Program-made: the position numbers and the translations under genes | The notes under the pieces: generated by a model | What the model saw: the letters and a program-made list of their open reading frames with translations, nothing else | Databases searched by the model: none | What the model was told of the DNA's origin: nothing | DNA from: Archangium violaceum | GTDB lineage: Bacteria; Myxococcota; Myxococcia; Myxococcales; Myxococcaceae | DNA length: 64,000 nt | NCBI RefSeq assembly: GCF_016859125.1 | Contig: NZ_CP069338.1 | Span: 4,589,501 to 4,653,500 of the forward strand | Reading direction: 5' to 3' | In this document: piece by piece, positions 1 to 8,353 of the stretch | Numbering within the stretch: the stretch's first letter is position 1 | Layout of the letters: each line of letters opens with the position of its first letter

Positions 1-732
1 TCTTCGCCCGGCTACTTCGCGCGCTACGGCGCCATGTCCCGGGAGGACCAGATACGCGAGGCGGCACGGTTGTCCACGCACATCATCATGATGCTCGGGG
101 GCGCGGAGGCCATCGTCGGGCGCATGAGCGGGCTGGGAGCCGAGCTGCCGGTGCTGTCGCTCACGCTCAAGGGCGAAATGGTGCTGGGCCGGGTGGTCGT
201 GGCGGGAGGCACGATGGCAGCCTCAGCGAGCATGGACCTGGGAGCCCTCTCCATCCTCCACATGGCGGGTAGAGGCCAGGGAAACACCGGCAGGAGTCGC
301 AACCCGGGGCGGTCCACCAAAACGGCTTCGGCGAAGGGGCCCGGCAAGTGGACGTACAAGAAGCCCACCACCGAGTCCGAGCAGGCCCGTGATTACCAGG
401 AGCAGATAACGGGACGGCCCGCATGGTGGGTGTACATGACTGGCGCCGTGGAGTTCGACGGCTTCAATGGTAAGGCGCTGCTGGAGGCCAAGGGCGGTAG
501 TTATAAGAACTTCCTCACGAAAGGCGGTTCAGCCCAGCATTGGTTCGAAAATGGGAAGGGGTTCAAGGGGCTGATGGACCAGGCGAGGCGGCAGTCGGAC
601 ACAGCCAGGGCGCTGAATCTGCCGGTGATCTGGCACATTGCCGAAGCGGAATTCGCGAACTTCCTTCGAGCCCTTTTCGAAGAAAATGGATGGGACAACA
701 TCACCGTCAGCCATACGCCGCCAGCGCGGTGA
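1..732 (+). CDS. polymorphic toxin, Tox-REase-5 C-terminal domain (5' end outside window)
   Basis: The reading frame is open to base 1, so the start lies to the left; the first in-frame ATG is at 34. Numbering from that ATG, residues 1-75 are hydrophobic and Gly/Ala/Met-rich. Residues 78-110 are a low-complexity linker, and residues 120-232 look like the restriction-endonuclease-fold toxin family Tox-REase-5. Asp142, Glu151 and Lys153 in FDGF...LLEAKG fit a PD-(D/E)xK active site. The next gene, 9 bases downstream, looks like Imm52, the usual partner of this domain, which supports the call. The N-terminal part resembles the middle of the DUF2380 lipoprotein at 38947-40455, so the complete protein may also be an exported lipoprotein. 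Fold and role are family knowledge; target and delivery are inferred. Confidence 0.75.
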   Translation, partial: SSPGYFARYGAMSREDQIREAARLSTHIIMMLGGAEAIVGRMSGLGAELPVLSLTLKGEMVLGRVVVAGGTMAASASMDLGALSILHMAGRGQGNTGRSRNPGRSTKTASAKGPGKWTYKKPTTESEQARDYQEQITGRPAWWVYMTGAVEFDGFNGKALLEAKGGSYKNFLTKGGSAQHWFENGKGFKGLMDQARRQSDTARALNLPVIWHIAEAEFANFLRALFEENGWDNITVSHTPPAR

Positions 733-741
733 GGAGCACGC

Positions 742-1485
742 ATGTCGGAGAGGTACTACGTAGGGGCGTACTGGGGGCCACGTCAGGAGAGCGCGCTGGA
801 GTGCGCCCGGCGTGCGGCAGTCTTCTTCTCCATGCTGGCGCGATGTGACCCGACGTTCGCTCAGTGGTACAGGGGGGGACGAGGAGCCCCCCGCGAGCTG
901 CCTGGTCACCCAGTCCGCCCAGAGGTGACGGAGTGGGAGCAATTGTTCCTTCGCGGGAGGAACCGCACGGACGCTGGTGGAAAGGTGATCGAGGATCTAG
1001 GGTTCAGCGAGTTCGTGTGGAATGCGAAGAAGGAGCGGACCCGCGTCGAAATTCACTGCGGTGAATACTCGCCATCGGGACCAGGAAACACCTGCCTGCT
1101 CTATCCACCCGATGAGGGGCCGGGACGGGAGCGACTTTTAAGTGCTCCCGTGCTGGCCGAGGTTCTCACCAGTGTGGCTACGGCGTGGGATCCCGACTTC
1201 GCCATGGCCAGCTCGACCGAGATGGTACGCCTCATTCAGAAGCGGAAGCGAGAGGTGAGGGTGGGATGGCTGACGTACCTGTCGCGCCGCCTGGGCACGG
1301 TGCCGCCGCTACCCGCTCCCGTGCGCATCGAGCCAATAGGGGCTCTTGGATGGCTTCTCGTTCTCTCCCCCGAGCCCATGACGGCGAGCAACCCCGAGCA
1401 CGTGGCGTTCACCGCACGTGTGCGCGAGTTGCTTGACCGAGCAGGCCTTATCGAACGGCCCGAGCCCGCGCCGGTTGGCGAGTGA
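742..1485 (+). CDS. Imm52 family immunity protein
   Basis: This 247-residue cytosolic protein has no signal peptide. The start MSERYYVGAYWGPRQES and the pattern of short strands and helices match the Imm52 family of myxobacteria, found next to Tox-REase-5 toxins. The ATG at 742 is preceded by gaggag at good spacing. The gene starts 9 bases after the toxin stop, so the two are very probably co-transcribed. Its likely job is to bind and neutralise the nuclease domain encoded upstream in the producing cell and its siblings. Specificity cannot be read from the sequence. Confidence 0.75.
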   Translation: MSERYYVGAYWGPRQESALECARRAAVFFSMLARCDPTFAQWYRGGRGAPRELPGHPVRPEVTEWEQLFLRGRNRTDAGGKVIEDLGFSEFVWNAKKERTRVEIHCGEYSPSGPGNTCLLYPPDEGPGRERLLSAPVLAEVLTSVATAWDPDFAMASSTEMVRLIQKRKREVRVGWLTYLSRRLGTVPPLPAPVRIEPIGALGWLLVLSPEPMTASNPEHVAFTARVRELLDRAGLIERPEPAPVGE

Positions 1486-1492
1486 CGCAATC

Positions 1493-1514
1493 CGTACGAA
1501 GTATCGTACGAAGT
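1493..1514. repeat. 12-bp tandem direct repeat at edge of low-GC block
   Basis: CGTACGAAGT occurs at 1493-1502 and again at 1505-1514, a 12-bp tandem unit. It lies between the Imm52 stop and the hamB stop, where base composition falls. It may be a recombination scar or chance; no second copy was seen near 5600. Confidence 0.4.
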
Positions 1515-1537
1515 GTCTGACTCCCTTACCGAGAATT

Positions 1538-4500
1538 TCAGGCCACGCCTCCCGAAAACTCTTTCCAAATCCAACGCATGTCAGCGGGACTGAGGGGGGA
1601 ATTAGAAGGAATGCTACTGCGCCAGTCGCTTTCACTCAGGTTTCCTACCCAGCCGCGCAGGTCATCGAAAGATTGGGGCTCTCGGCCAGCACGAATTTTC
1701 CACAGACGTCCCAAACCTTCGGCCACTACACGCGGAACGCCAACCATCCGGAACCAGACGGCTTCTCTATGGCTCACTCCGAAGTAGAGCATCGAAGGAA
1801 CGTGTCCTGCCTCCTGTAGACCCGCATCGTTCGTTCCCGCAAGGCAGATTGACTCCAGTGCCCCCATGCCCCAAGAAGCTCGACCCAGGAGTTGTGAAAA
1901 GAGGTACTTGGAAAAATTTGAGAGTTCCTTGTCCGGATCCTTCTCGACTCCCGGTGTATCCCTCGTATGGCGGCGAGCGATTACGTCCAGCGGTTCCCCC
2001 CGAACCCAATCGCGCAAGATCGAAGCAACACGCTTAGCGTCAAAAGGGCCTTGTTCGTCGCTGCCGAGCTGAATTTCAGGCAGAGAAGCAATAGCAGAGA
2101 TGCGAAGAGCGAGTGGCCCCAAATCTTCGCCGAAGAGCCGGTCGGGTTGCCATTCCGAAGTACTCTGAAGCTCAGGAGTGGCACTCTTTCGCCGCAGTAG
2201 ATTGAGGACGCTGGGTGTTGCGAAGCCGGTCTGATCAGCTAGAACCAATGTGCCTCGCGATAGCCCGCGAACCTGCTCCAAGTACGCGCGACAGAGAGCA
2301 ACCAGTCGCTGAACAGCACTATCACTCTGAGCACGGACCTGATGATAAACGAGGCTGGATCGGAGAATATCTTCCACGTCATCGACGTGTGCTGCAAAGT
2401 CTTCGCTGCCGGAGACGCGCATCGCGTGCGCCAGGAATTGTAGCAACGGTGATAGTTCTGGGACGTTGATAAGCGTGTTGATATCGAATTTGTCACCAAT
2501 CTCGTCGATGTGGTCGACAAGGAGCGCGAGTTGACTGGAGATGGCAACTGCCTCTCCTTTCAGAAATGCGGAGAACTTTTCGACGTCGGCTTTTGTAGGT
2601 GCTGGAAATGCGACAAGTCCAACGGGGTCGACGAGTGTTCGTCCCGCACGCCCTGCAATGTTCCAGAACTCAGAGTAGGTGAGGTCGTCGTTTCCCTTTT
2701 GGAGGGTCTCAACGATGACCGTCGAAATAGGAAAATTGACTCCCTGGGCTAGGGTCGTGGTTCCACAGACAACCTTGACTTGGCCTCGACGAATAAGCCC
2801 CTCAAGGAGCGCACGGGCTTCAAGTGAAAGGCCTGCATGGTGATAAACAACTCCGTGGCGAATGCAATCTGCGAGTGCCGACTTTCTGCCTATTTCGGCC
2901 TCAAGATAGCGACACACGGACTCGCATTCTGATGTCAGCGGAACTTCGGGAAGGGCCTCGGCGAGTTCTCGGGCTCGAGTGACAGCGGTCCCTGGACCGC
3001 GACAGAGAACAAGCACCGATCCCTTGGTGCTCAGCGCGTGTACTGCTCCACGGACCAGAGAGCGAATCGATGTCTGATCAGGAACCTGATCGCCCCGAGC
3101 GAGAGTGATCTTCAATCCAGCACGGACGTCGACGTTGTCCGCTGCTGCCAAGGTCTCTAACGTGAGTTTTCTGGTTCCCTTCTCCTTCTTGCTACGAATT
3201 GTACCCACCACGCGACGGGATGGACGCCAGTCAACGCGGATGGGGGGGATAGTGCGGTCATCCCCCAGCCACGTGAGAAGCTCACTGGATTGTGGGATAA
3301 AGGGGGAGAGGAGTAGAAACCGGACGCCAGGCCTGTCTCGCTTGATCATTCCCAACAGGAGTTCAAGTCGTGGTCCCCGGTGTCGCTCTGCCAAGTTGTG
3401 CGCTTCATCCGCGATCACCAGCGCCAAATTTTTGGCGATGGGGTGATCCTTGCGCACTAGGAGGTCGAGCTTCTCAGGCGTTGTGACGAGAATGTCTGCA
3501 CCGCTTTGGAGAAGGCGCTCCTCGGTAGGGTCTAGTTCGAAGGCTGGAACTGCTTGCTCAACTCGCAGATTGAGGTCTCGGAAGTCTGCCCTCAGTTCAA
3601 TCGTGACTTGATTGACGAGCGCGCGCGTGGGAACGACATAGGTGATGGTTCCCTGGCTGAGCGCACGGGTTTGGATGATGGCAAACTTTGCGAGTAGCGT
3701 TTTGCCAGCGCTAGTAGGCATTTCCACAGCGATGGCGCGAGGGTAGGGGTCTAGGAGACGCTCTCGAAGCGCAGTTTGCTGCGCCGGCCAGAGTTCAATG
3801 ACGGGCCGTTCCGCGCCGCGACGCGCAAGGTGCCTAGCAAGAAGCTGCGCAGGTGCCCCTAGACCCTCGACCTGCGACCAAATGGAGTTCTGCACGAGTT
3901 CTCGGCATCCGAGATGGAGAAGGCGAGCTAGGTGCGCGGAAGGCTGATCTCCCGCCGATTCGAATGCTGTCGTCGCTTGGTCTTGATGGCGTTCTAGCCG
4001 CGTCAGGACTCGACCTGATGCTTCCTTCCCCGTGCTGAGATAATCGCCGCACAGGGTGACGAGCTGGGCAAGATGGTAGAGGCCTACGAGCGAGAGTGCT
4101 GCACGGACTGTGGTACTGTCTTCACCAGAGCCAGACTGCTTGAGCCATGTGTCCTCAAATTGCGCCTGTAGCTGGCGCAGACTGGAAATGGAATCTAATG
4201 CACGGTCAACATCGCTCCAGCCGCCTTGCTTCCGAACAAGGAGAACGAAGGCCCTGAATACATTAGAGGCAACATGGCCACGCCAGTCGGAAGGGGCTGG
4301 TGTGTCCGCAAGTTCAATGCGACTGAGATCTAAGCGAGCCTCGGCGGAGCGTCCAGCGGCGACACTCGCTACGCCGAGGTGAAAGGCAAGGGAAAGTGCG
4401 GGCGGAATGAGCGCCTCTGGCATCTCGGCCGCCATCAAGCGTTCGCCCTCCTTTGAGACTATTCGAGAGGGCTTTCCGATGTCCTCTTCGCCCGGAAGGG

Positions 4501-4777
4501 CCATTAGCCCACGCCAGCAAGCCGAGGCAAGGCCGAAGGAACTTTGCGCGGTCGCGCGGTCGAAAGATGCCTTTCGTGCAGTCCATCTCCGATAGGCGCT
4601 GAGGCCTTGAATTTCGTACAGAAACCCGAGACGGGGCAGACGCTCGGGTTGATAGGCCACCGTGGATTCAGTTACCTCGGAGGCTAACGTCGCAGCGATT
4701 GTAACCTCGGTAATCCGTTGAACATCATCGGCAGCACCCGTATCTTGCAGAACTGCTGCGAAATCGATGTTGTTCAT
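1538..4777 (-). CDS. hamB: Hachiman defence helicase HamB (superfamily 2, DEAH box)
   Basis: The protein has 1079 residues. The first ~340 are an alpha-helical extension without clear homology, followed by an SF2 helicase core. Visible motifs are Walker A TSAGKT (355-360), DEAH (457-460), LLSPFI at motif III (about 488-494), VVYHHAGLS (about 643-651), TTTLAQGVNFP (673-683) and NIAGRAGR (706-713), a Ski2/Hel308-like set. The ATG at 4777 overlaps the hamA stop as ATGA and has GGAGG 7 bases upstream, so I prefer it to an upstream in-frame ATG at 4813. In Hachiman, HamB is the ATP-dependent DNA-sensing helicase that holds HamA and releases its nuclease on phage infection. Composition is less GC-rich than the neighbours, suggesting transfer. 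Confidence 0.85.
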   Translation of the reverse strand: MNNIDFAAVLQDTGAADDVQRITEVTIAATLASEVTESTVAYQPERLPRLGFLYEIQGLSAYRRWTARKASFDRATAQSSFGLASACWRGLMALPGEEDIGKPSRIVSKEGERLMAAEMPEALIPPALSLAFHLGVASVAAGRSAEARLDLSRIELADTPAPSDWRGHVASNVFRAFVLLVRKQGGWSDVDRALDSISSLRQLQAQFEDTWLKQSGSGEDSTTVRAALSLVGLYHLAQLVTLCGDYLSTGKEASGRVLTRLERHQDQATTAFESAGDQPSAHLARLLHLGCRELVQNSIWSQVEGLGAPAQLLARHLARRGAERPVIELWPAQQTALRERLLDPYPRAIAVEMPTSAGKTLLAKFAIIQTRALSQGTITYVVPTRALVNQVTIELRADFRDLNLRVEQAVPAFELDPTEERLLQSGADILVTTPEKLDLLVRKDHPIAKNLALVIADEAHNLAERHRGPRLELLLGMIKRDRPGVRFLLLSPFIPQSSELLTWLGDDRTIPPIRVDWRPSRRVVGTIRSKKEKGTRKLTLETLAAADNVDVRAGLKITLARGDQVPDQTSIRSLVRGAVHALSTKGSVLVLCRGPGTAVTRARELAEALPEVPLTSECESVCRYLEAEIGRKSALADCIRHGVVYHHAGLSLEARALLEGLIRRGQVKVVCGTTTLAQGVNFPISTVIVETLQKGNDDLTYSEFWNIAGRAGRTLVDPVGLVAFPAPTKADVEKFSAFLKGEAVAISSQLALLVDHIDEIGDKFDINTLINVPELSPLLQFLAHAMRVSGSEDFAAHVDDVEDILRSSLVYHQVRAQSDSAVQRLVALCRAYLEQVRGLSRGTLVLADQTGFATPSVLNLLRRKSATPELQSTSEWQPDRLFGEDLGPLALRISAIASLPEIQLGSDEQGPFDAKRVASILRDWVRGEPLDVIARRHTRDTPGVEKDPDKELSNFSKYLFSQLLGRASWGMGALESICLAGTNDAGLQEAGHVPSMLYFGVSHREAVWFRMVGVPRVVAEGLGRLWKIRAGREPQSFDDLRGWVGNLSESDWRSSIPSNSPLSPADMRWIWKEFSGGVA

Positions 4778-5598
4778 GCGGCCTCCATTGCGGAGGTGCA
4801 GTGCTTGTGCCACGCATCGATTGTCGAATCGATGTCGTCAGGCATGCAGACAATCCAGAAGCGGATTTGCGAAGGGTCGAAGACCTCGGGCTTTTTTATA
4901 AACTTTCCGAAATCTGCCTTCTTGTGGCAACTATGCGGTCGCACCAGTACACAATAAGAGATAAGCTGCAAACGGCTCCATTCCTCTTTTTCGAATAAGA
5001 GCGCAGCTGCAAAGAGGTAGTTACGGATATCTTCGTCCCTGACGTGTCGCGCCAGATCGAATAGTTTGTTGTAAGTTGCTTTGCGCTCAGTGAGGTGAAA
5101 GCGGTGCTGTCGGTGGAGCGAGTCCTCTGATTTTTCGACAACCTGTGGAGGGGATACGTTTTCGCCAGACACCTTCGTCTCGCCCAGAACTAGCGTGAGG
5201 ACTGGCCCTGTTTCTACGCCAACAAGGTCAATGCCCCGGCCTGGAAGATTAACGAGTTCGCGGTCACGGATGCTACGGTATCCGAAGCGTGTCTCGTACT
5301 CTTTCTCCAAAAGCATGTAGGCGATGGTTTCCCCGAAGTCGCTTCGGGTGACATCGAAGGTAGTTCCTGTCCGCTGGGGAATGCAGGCTGCGGCCAGCTT
5401 GGCCTTCAGTCCTGCGACGTCTAGAACCTGAATACCATCAAGCTGCACCTCAGTTAAGGGAAGTGCAGTCTCTGTCCGTAGACGATTGTACTCCTTGGCA
5501 ACTGCCTGCAGGAACGATTCAGGGTCCTGCGGGGTCACCACTCGGAAATGGTGGCTCCCGGAATCGTAGCTGGCCACCGCTTTCAATGCGATGCTCAT
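4774..5598 (-). CDS. hamA: Hachiman effector nuclease HamA (DUF1837)
   Basis: This 274-residue protein carries a DUF1837-like pattern: RSDFGE (85-90), GIDLVG (122-127, Asp124) and the ExK pair Glu140-Thr-Lys142 in LVLGETKVSG. These give the D...ExK set of a PD-(D/E)xK nuclease. DUF1837 beside a DEAH helicase is the defining layout of Hachiman (also described as AbpAB). HamA is the effector that cuts DNA once HamB is triggered. The gene is first in its operon and overlaps hamB by 4 bases (ATGA). AT-richer codons than in flanking genes suggest acquisition by transfer. No adjacent integrase or transposase was found. Confidence 0.85.
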   Translation of the reverse strand: MSIALKAVASYDSGSHHFRVVTPQDPESFLQAVAKEYNRLRTETALPLTEVQLDGIQVLDVAGLKAKLAAACIPQRTGTTFDVTRSDFGETIAYMLLEKEYETRFGYRSIRDRELVNLPGRGIDLVGVETGPVLTLVLGETKVSGENVSPPQVVEKSEDSLHRQHRFHLTERKATYNKLFDLARHVRDEDIRNYLFAAALLFEKEEWSRLQLISYCVLVRPHSCHKKADFGKFIKKPEVFDPSQIRFWIVCMPDDIDSTIDAWHKHCTSAMEAA

Positions 5599-6011
5599 AG
5601 AGGGGCGTGCTCTCCGGCGGGCATGCTTTCGGTAGGACAGCGCTTCTGCTTTGCCAAGAAACGCACCTTAGCACACCAGAGTAGAGCTGGAGCATAGGGG
5701 GATGGGGCCCTGTGGACGGTGGCGAGATGGTGCAGAGAGATGGCGGCCGGGAGCCAAATGCCGTGTGCCGGGCCGGTTATAGCCGACAGTGCGGCCCACT
5801 TGAAGCACTTGGCCGCGCCCCCACGAGGAGCGCGGCAGGGGCTTGGACGTCTTGGTGTGGTGGCGAGAGCGCCGGGGTCAGTCTTTTAAGGCTGCGTGGG
5901 CAGTCCCATGTGCTCCAAGGTGGTGCTCTGCCGTCACGTAAGGTCGCGGTAGGGGACGGCCTTCACCTCGACTGGCTCGACTTCCTCGTCTGCTGCGATG
6001 GCCTTGCGTAC
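5599..6011. other. gene-poor stretch upstream of hamA
   Basis: These 413 bases hold no convincing gene. They should include the hamA promoter, but no clear -35/-10 pair could be picked. A plus-strand frame from 5712 runs antisense into the next gene and lacks codon bias. On the minus strand, about 25 codons after the next gene's stop look protein-like (AADEEVEPVEVKAVPYRDL), so a decayed coding remnant is possible. Confidence 0.4.
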
Positions 6012-6809
6012 TCATTGCCCAAGAGACTGGGGCGGTGGCTTGGCGCTGACGGCGATCGTGTAGCACTCCCCTTGGTACTCGTGGAGTTCTTCAGGGCACG
6101 GTGCCTTCAGCTTGTGCGGCACCCAGCAGCCACCCATGATTTCTACCTCGATACGGGGGGTGCAGGGAGGACGCTTCTGCCCCTTGTAGGGTTTGCTCGG
6201 TAGGGGACGGGCAAGGAGATCAATAGACCCTCCATCCCTGCTGTCCGTGAGCGAAATTCCCTCGAAGGGCATCGCGGTGTCCGTCTGCACCCCCTCGGGG
6301 TTCATGGGTGATAGCGCGGCTCTCCATTCGGAATCCGGGCCGTCGGGTGGTCGGGACATGTTGGCCAGGGCGAAGAGCAGGGCGCACGCCGCGGCGGCAC
6401 TCGCCAGGGCGAGTCCCAGGCGCCACTTGGGGCGAGGTTCGTCGGCCGTGGGTAGGTGCCGGGCCATGCGTCTCACTCCTTCGCGCAGGTCCTCGAACGT
6501 GAACACCAGCGCTTCCGCCGAGTGTCTGTCCGGGGACACCGACCACGGGGTTCGCTCCACCTCCAGGGCCAGGTAGTCGGGCGAACTCGAGGAGACGCAG
6601 CGCACCTGCCAGTCCTTCCGCCGGGTCTCGCCGTCCTCGTCCTCGGCCGTGGGCTTGAGCACCAGGGCCGTCGCCCCGCTCGTCTCGTTCGTGGCCCGGT
6701 ACAGTTCTCCCCGCTCCCGTGCGGCCTGCTGCATCTGCTCATGCAGTTGGTACGGCCCCAATCGCTCCGATTCCTCCCAACTCGACCCGGACTCCTTCTC
6801 GTCCTTCAT
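6012..6809 (-). CDS. single-pass membrane protein with vestigial protein-kinase N-lobe
   Basis: The protein has 265 residues. The ATG at 6809 is chosen because GAGGAG lies just upstream; an upstream in-frame ATG at 6962 would add a Pro/Arg-rich, non-conserved leader. Residues ~34-52 (ARERGELYRATNE...ALVLK) look like the first strands of a Ser/Thr kinase lobe, ending in the position of the ATP-binding Lys. No HRD or DFG motif follows. A transmembrane helix lies at about 129-151. The C-terminal ~100 residues are Pro-rich and end in a small Cys-containing module (PPCTPR...GGCW...APCPEE...GECY), as found at the C-termini of many myxobacterial receptor kinases. A non-catalytic sensor or adaptor is likely. 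Exact function is unknown. Confidence 0.65.
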   Translation of the reverse strand: MKDEKESGSSWEESERLGPYQLHEQMQQAARERGELYRATNETSGATALVLKPTAEDEDGETRRKDWQVRCVSSSSPDYLALEVERTPWSVSPDRHSAEALVFTFEDLREGVRRMARHLPTADEPRPKWRLGLALASAAAACALLFALANMSRPPDGPDSEWRAALSPMNPEGVQTDTAMPFEGISLTDSRDGGSIDLLARPLPSKPYKGQKRPPCTPRIEVEIMGGCWVPHKLKAPCPEELHEYQGECYTIAVSAKPPPQSLGQ

Positions 6810-6971
6810 GCTCGCTCCTCGCTCGCCTTCCTGTCCGCTCGGCGCCTGGGGCTCTTGTTTGCACCGAAGTCGTGGCCTTGCTCCAGGAGGTGACTGGTGG
6901 ACCATGGGGAGGCCTACTGTCCAGGTGGCACTCTCCGTGTCTCTCGGGTGGGTGGAGTTCACCCGGGGTAG

Positions 6972-7007
6972 ACCCTCACCCCAGCCCTCTCCCAGAGGGA
7001 GAGGGGG
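6972..7007. repeat. REP-like palindromic repeat, copy 1
   Basis: CCCTCACCCC is followed by the palindrome CCCTCTCCC-aga-GGGAGAGGG (arms 6985-6993 and 6997-7005). It is one of six near-identical copies in the window, all outside genes. Confidence 0.9.
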
Positions 7008-7036
7008 CTTTCACAGGGGCAACCAGGGAGGCGAGA

Positions 7037-7073
7037 TACCCTCACCCCAACCCTCTCCCGGAGGGAGAGGGGG
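7037..7073. repeat. REP-like palindromic repeat, copy 2
   Basis: Same element as at 6972 and in the same orientation, about 65 bp away, with arms at 7051-7059 and 7063-7071. The two copies form a tandem pair in the 368-base gap before the ATP-grasp gene. Nothing else was recognised in that gap. Confidence 0.9.
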
Positions 7074-7177
7074 TATTGCGAATGTCGCGGTTCTTACTCG
7101 GGGCCGACCTGGAAATGGGCGCCGTCTCCGGCCGCGCTATGGTGACTCTCGCGCAGGAGGCCCTCCCGAGCCCGCCC

Positions 7178-8335
7178 ATGAACGTCGTCTTCATCTCACC
7201 CCATTTTCCTCCCCAGTTCTTCCACTTCGTCACCGCCCTGCGCGAGCGCGGTGTCACGGTCCTCGGCATCGGCGACGCCCCCTACGCCTCCCTCCCCCAC
7301 GAGCTCCGCGAATCCCTCTCCGAATACTTCTTCACCCCCAACCTCAACGACTACGACGCCCTCCTCCGCGCCACCGGCTATCTCACCTGGCGCCACGGTC
7401 GCATCCACCGCATCGACTCGCTCAACGAGACCTGGCTCGAGGTCGAGGCCCGTCTCCGTGAGGACTTCCACGTCCCCGGTCTGCTGCCTCCCGACATCGC
7501 CCGCTTGCGCACCAAGCTCGGCATGCACGATGTCTTCAAGAAGGCCGGCGTCCCCCATCCCGATGGCATCCCCGTCAAGGACGCCGCCGGTGTGAAGGCC
7601 TTCGCCCGCAGCGTCGGCTACCCGCTCGTCCTCAAGCCCGACGTCGGCGTCGGCGCCGCCCGCACCTTCAAGGTCTCCTCCGATGCCGACGTCGATGCCG
7701 CCCTCGCCGAGCCCCTCCACAACTACGTCGCCCAGGCCTTCGTGCGCGGCGCCATCGTTACCTATGACGGGCTCGTGGACCGCGATGGGAACATCGTCTT
7801 CCGCCTCAGCCACGAGTACAGCGATGGCGTCATGGAGGTCGTGCTCGAGCAGCGCGATATCTCCTTCTGGAGCCTCACCGAGGTCCCTCCCGCACTCGAG
7901 GCGCTCGGCCGCCGCGCCGTGGCCGCGCTCGGTCTTCGCGAGCGCTGGTTCCACCTCGAGTTCTTCCGGCTCTCCGACGGCAGCTACGTCGCCCTCGAGG
8001 CCAATCTGCGTCCCCCCGGTGGCTTCATGACGGACATGATGAACTACACGTGCGACATGGACGTGTACCGCCTCTGGGCTCGCATCCTCACTGGCGAGGA
8101 CCTGCGCGACTTCCGCTACACGCTGAAGTATCACGTGTGCCACAGCGCCCGGCGCGCCAGCCGCCGCTACCGCTACTCCCACGCGGAACTGGTGGCGAAG
8201 CTCGGCGACGCGCTCCTGCTCCACCGCGACATGCCCGCCGTCTACCACAGCGCCATGGGCAATGAGATGTACCTCACCCGCCACAAGGACCTCGCCTCCA
8301 TGCACGAGGCCATCCGGCTCATCCAGGCCACCTGA
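7178..8335 (+). CDS. ATP-grasp domain protein
   Basis: The 385-residue protein MNVVFISPHFPPQFFHF... has a pre-ATP-grasp Rossmann-like domain (1-95). An ATP-grasp fold follows: GYPLVLKPDVGVGAA (strand with ATP-binding Lys), VAQAFVRGAIVTYDG, and the metal-binding end FHLEFF...ALEANLRPPGG. Such enzymes join a carboxylate to an amine or other nucleophile through an acyl-phosphate. The substrate cannot be predicted; relatives are annotated as biotin-carboxylase-like. The start is uncertain: ATG at 7178 has only a distant SD, and an in-frame ATG at 7139 would add 13 residues. It seems to stand alone, convergent with the DUF2378 gene. Confidence 0.8.
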   Translation: MNVVFISPHFPPQFFHFVTALRERGVTVLGIGDAPYASLPHELRESLSEYFFTPNLNDYDALLRATGYLTWRHGRIHRIDSLNETWLEVEARLREDFHVPGLLPPDIARLRTKLGMHDVFKKAGVPHPDGIPVKDAAGVKAFARSVGYPLVLKPDVGVGAARTFKVSSDADVDAALAEPLHNYVAQAFVRGAIVTYDGLVDRDGNIVFRLSHEYSDGVMEVVLEQRDISFWSLTEVPPALEALGRRAVAALGLRERWFHLEFFRLSDGSYVALEANLRPPGGFMTDMMNYTCDMDVYRLWARILTGEDLRDFRYTLKYHVCHSARRASRRYRYSHAELVAKLGDALLLHRDMPAVYHSAMGNEMYLTRHKDLASMHEAIRLIQAT

Positions 8336-8353
8336 CGCCCTCCCGGCGCGCCC

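Noticed and set aside
5712-6203. 163-codon plus-strand frame
   Set aside because: The second half is antisense to the kinase-like gene and the first half has no codon bias or motif.
6972-7073. rho-independent terminators
   Set aside because: The palindromes lack a T-run and recur with conserved flanks, so they are better called REP-like repeats, although they may still affect transcript ends.
7196-8305. 369-codon minus-strand open frame rich in Glu, Val and Gly
   Set aside because: It is the mirror of the ATP-grasp gene; composition is the typical antisense pattern of GC-rich codons and no domain is visible.
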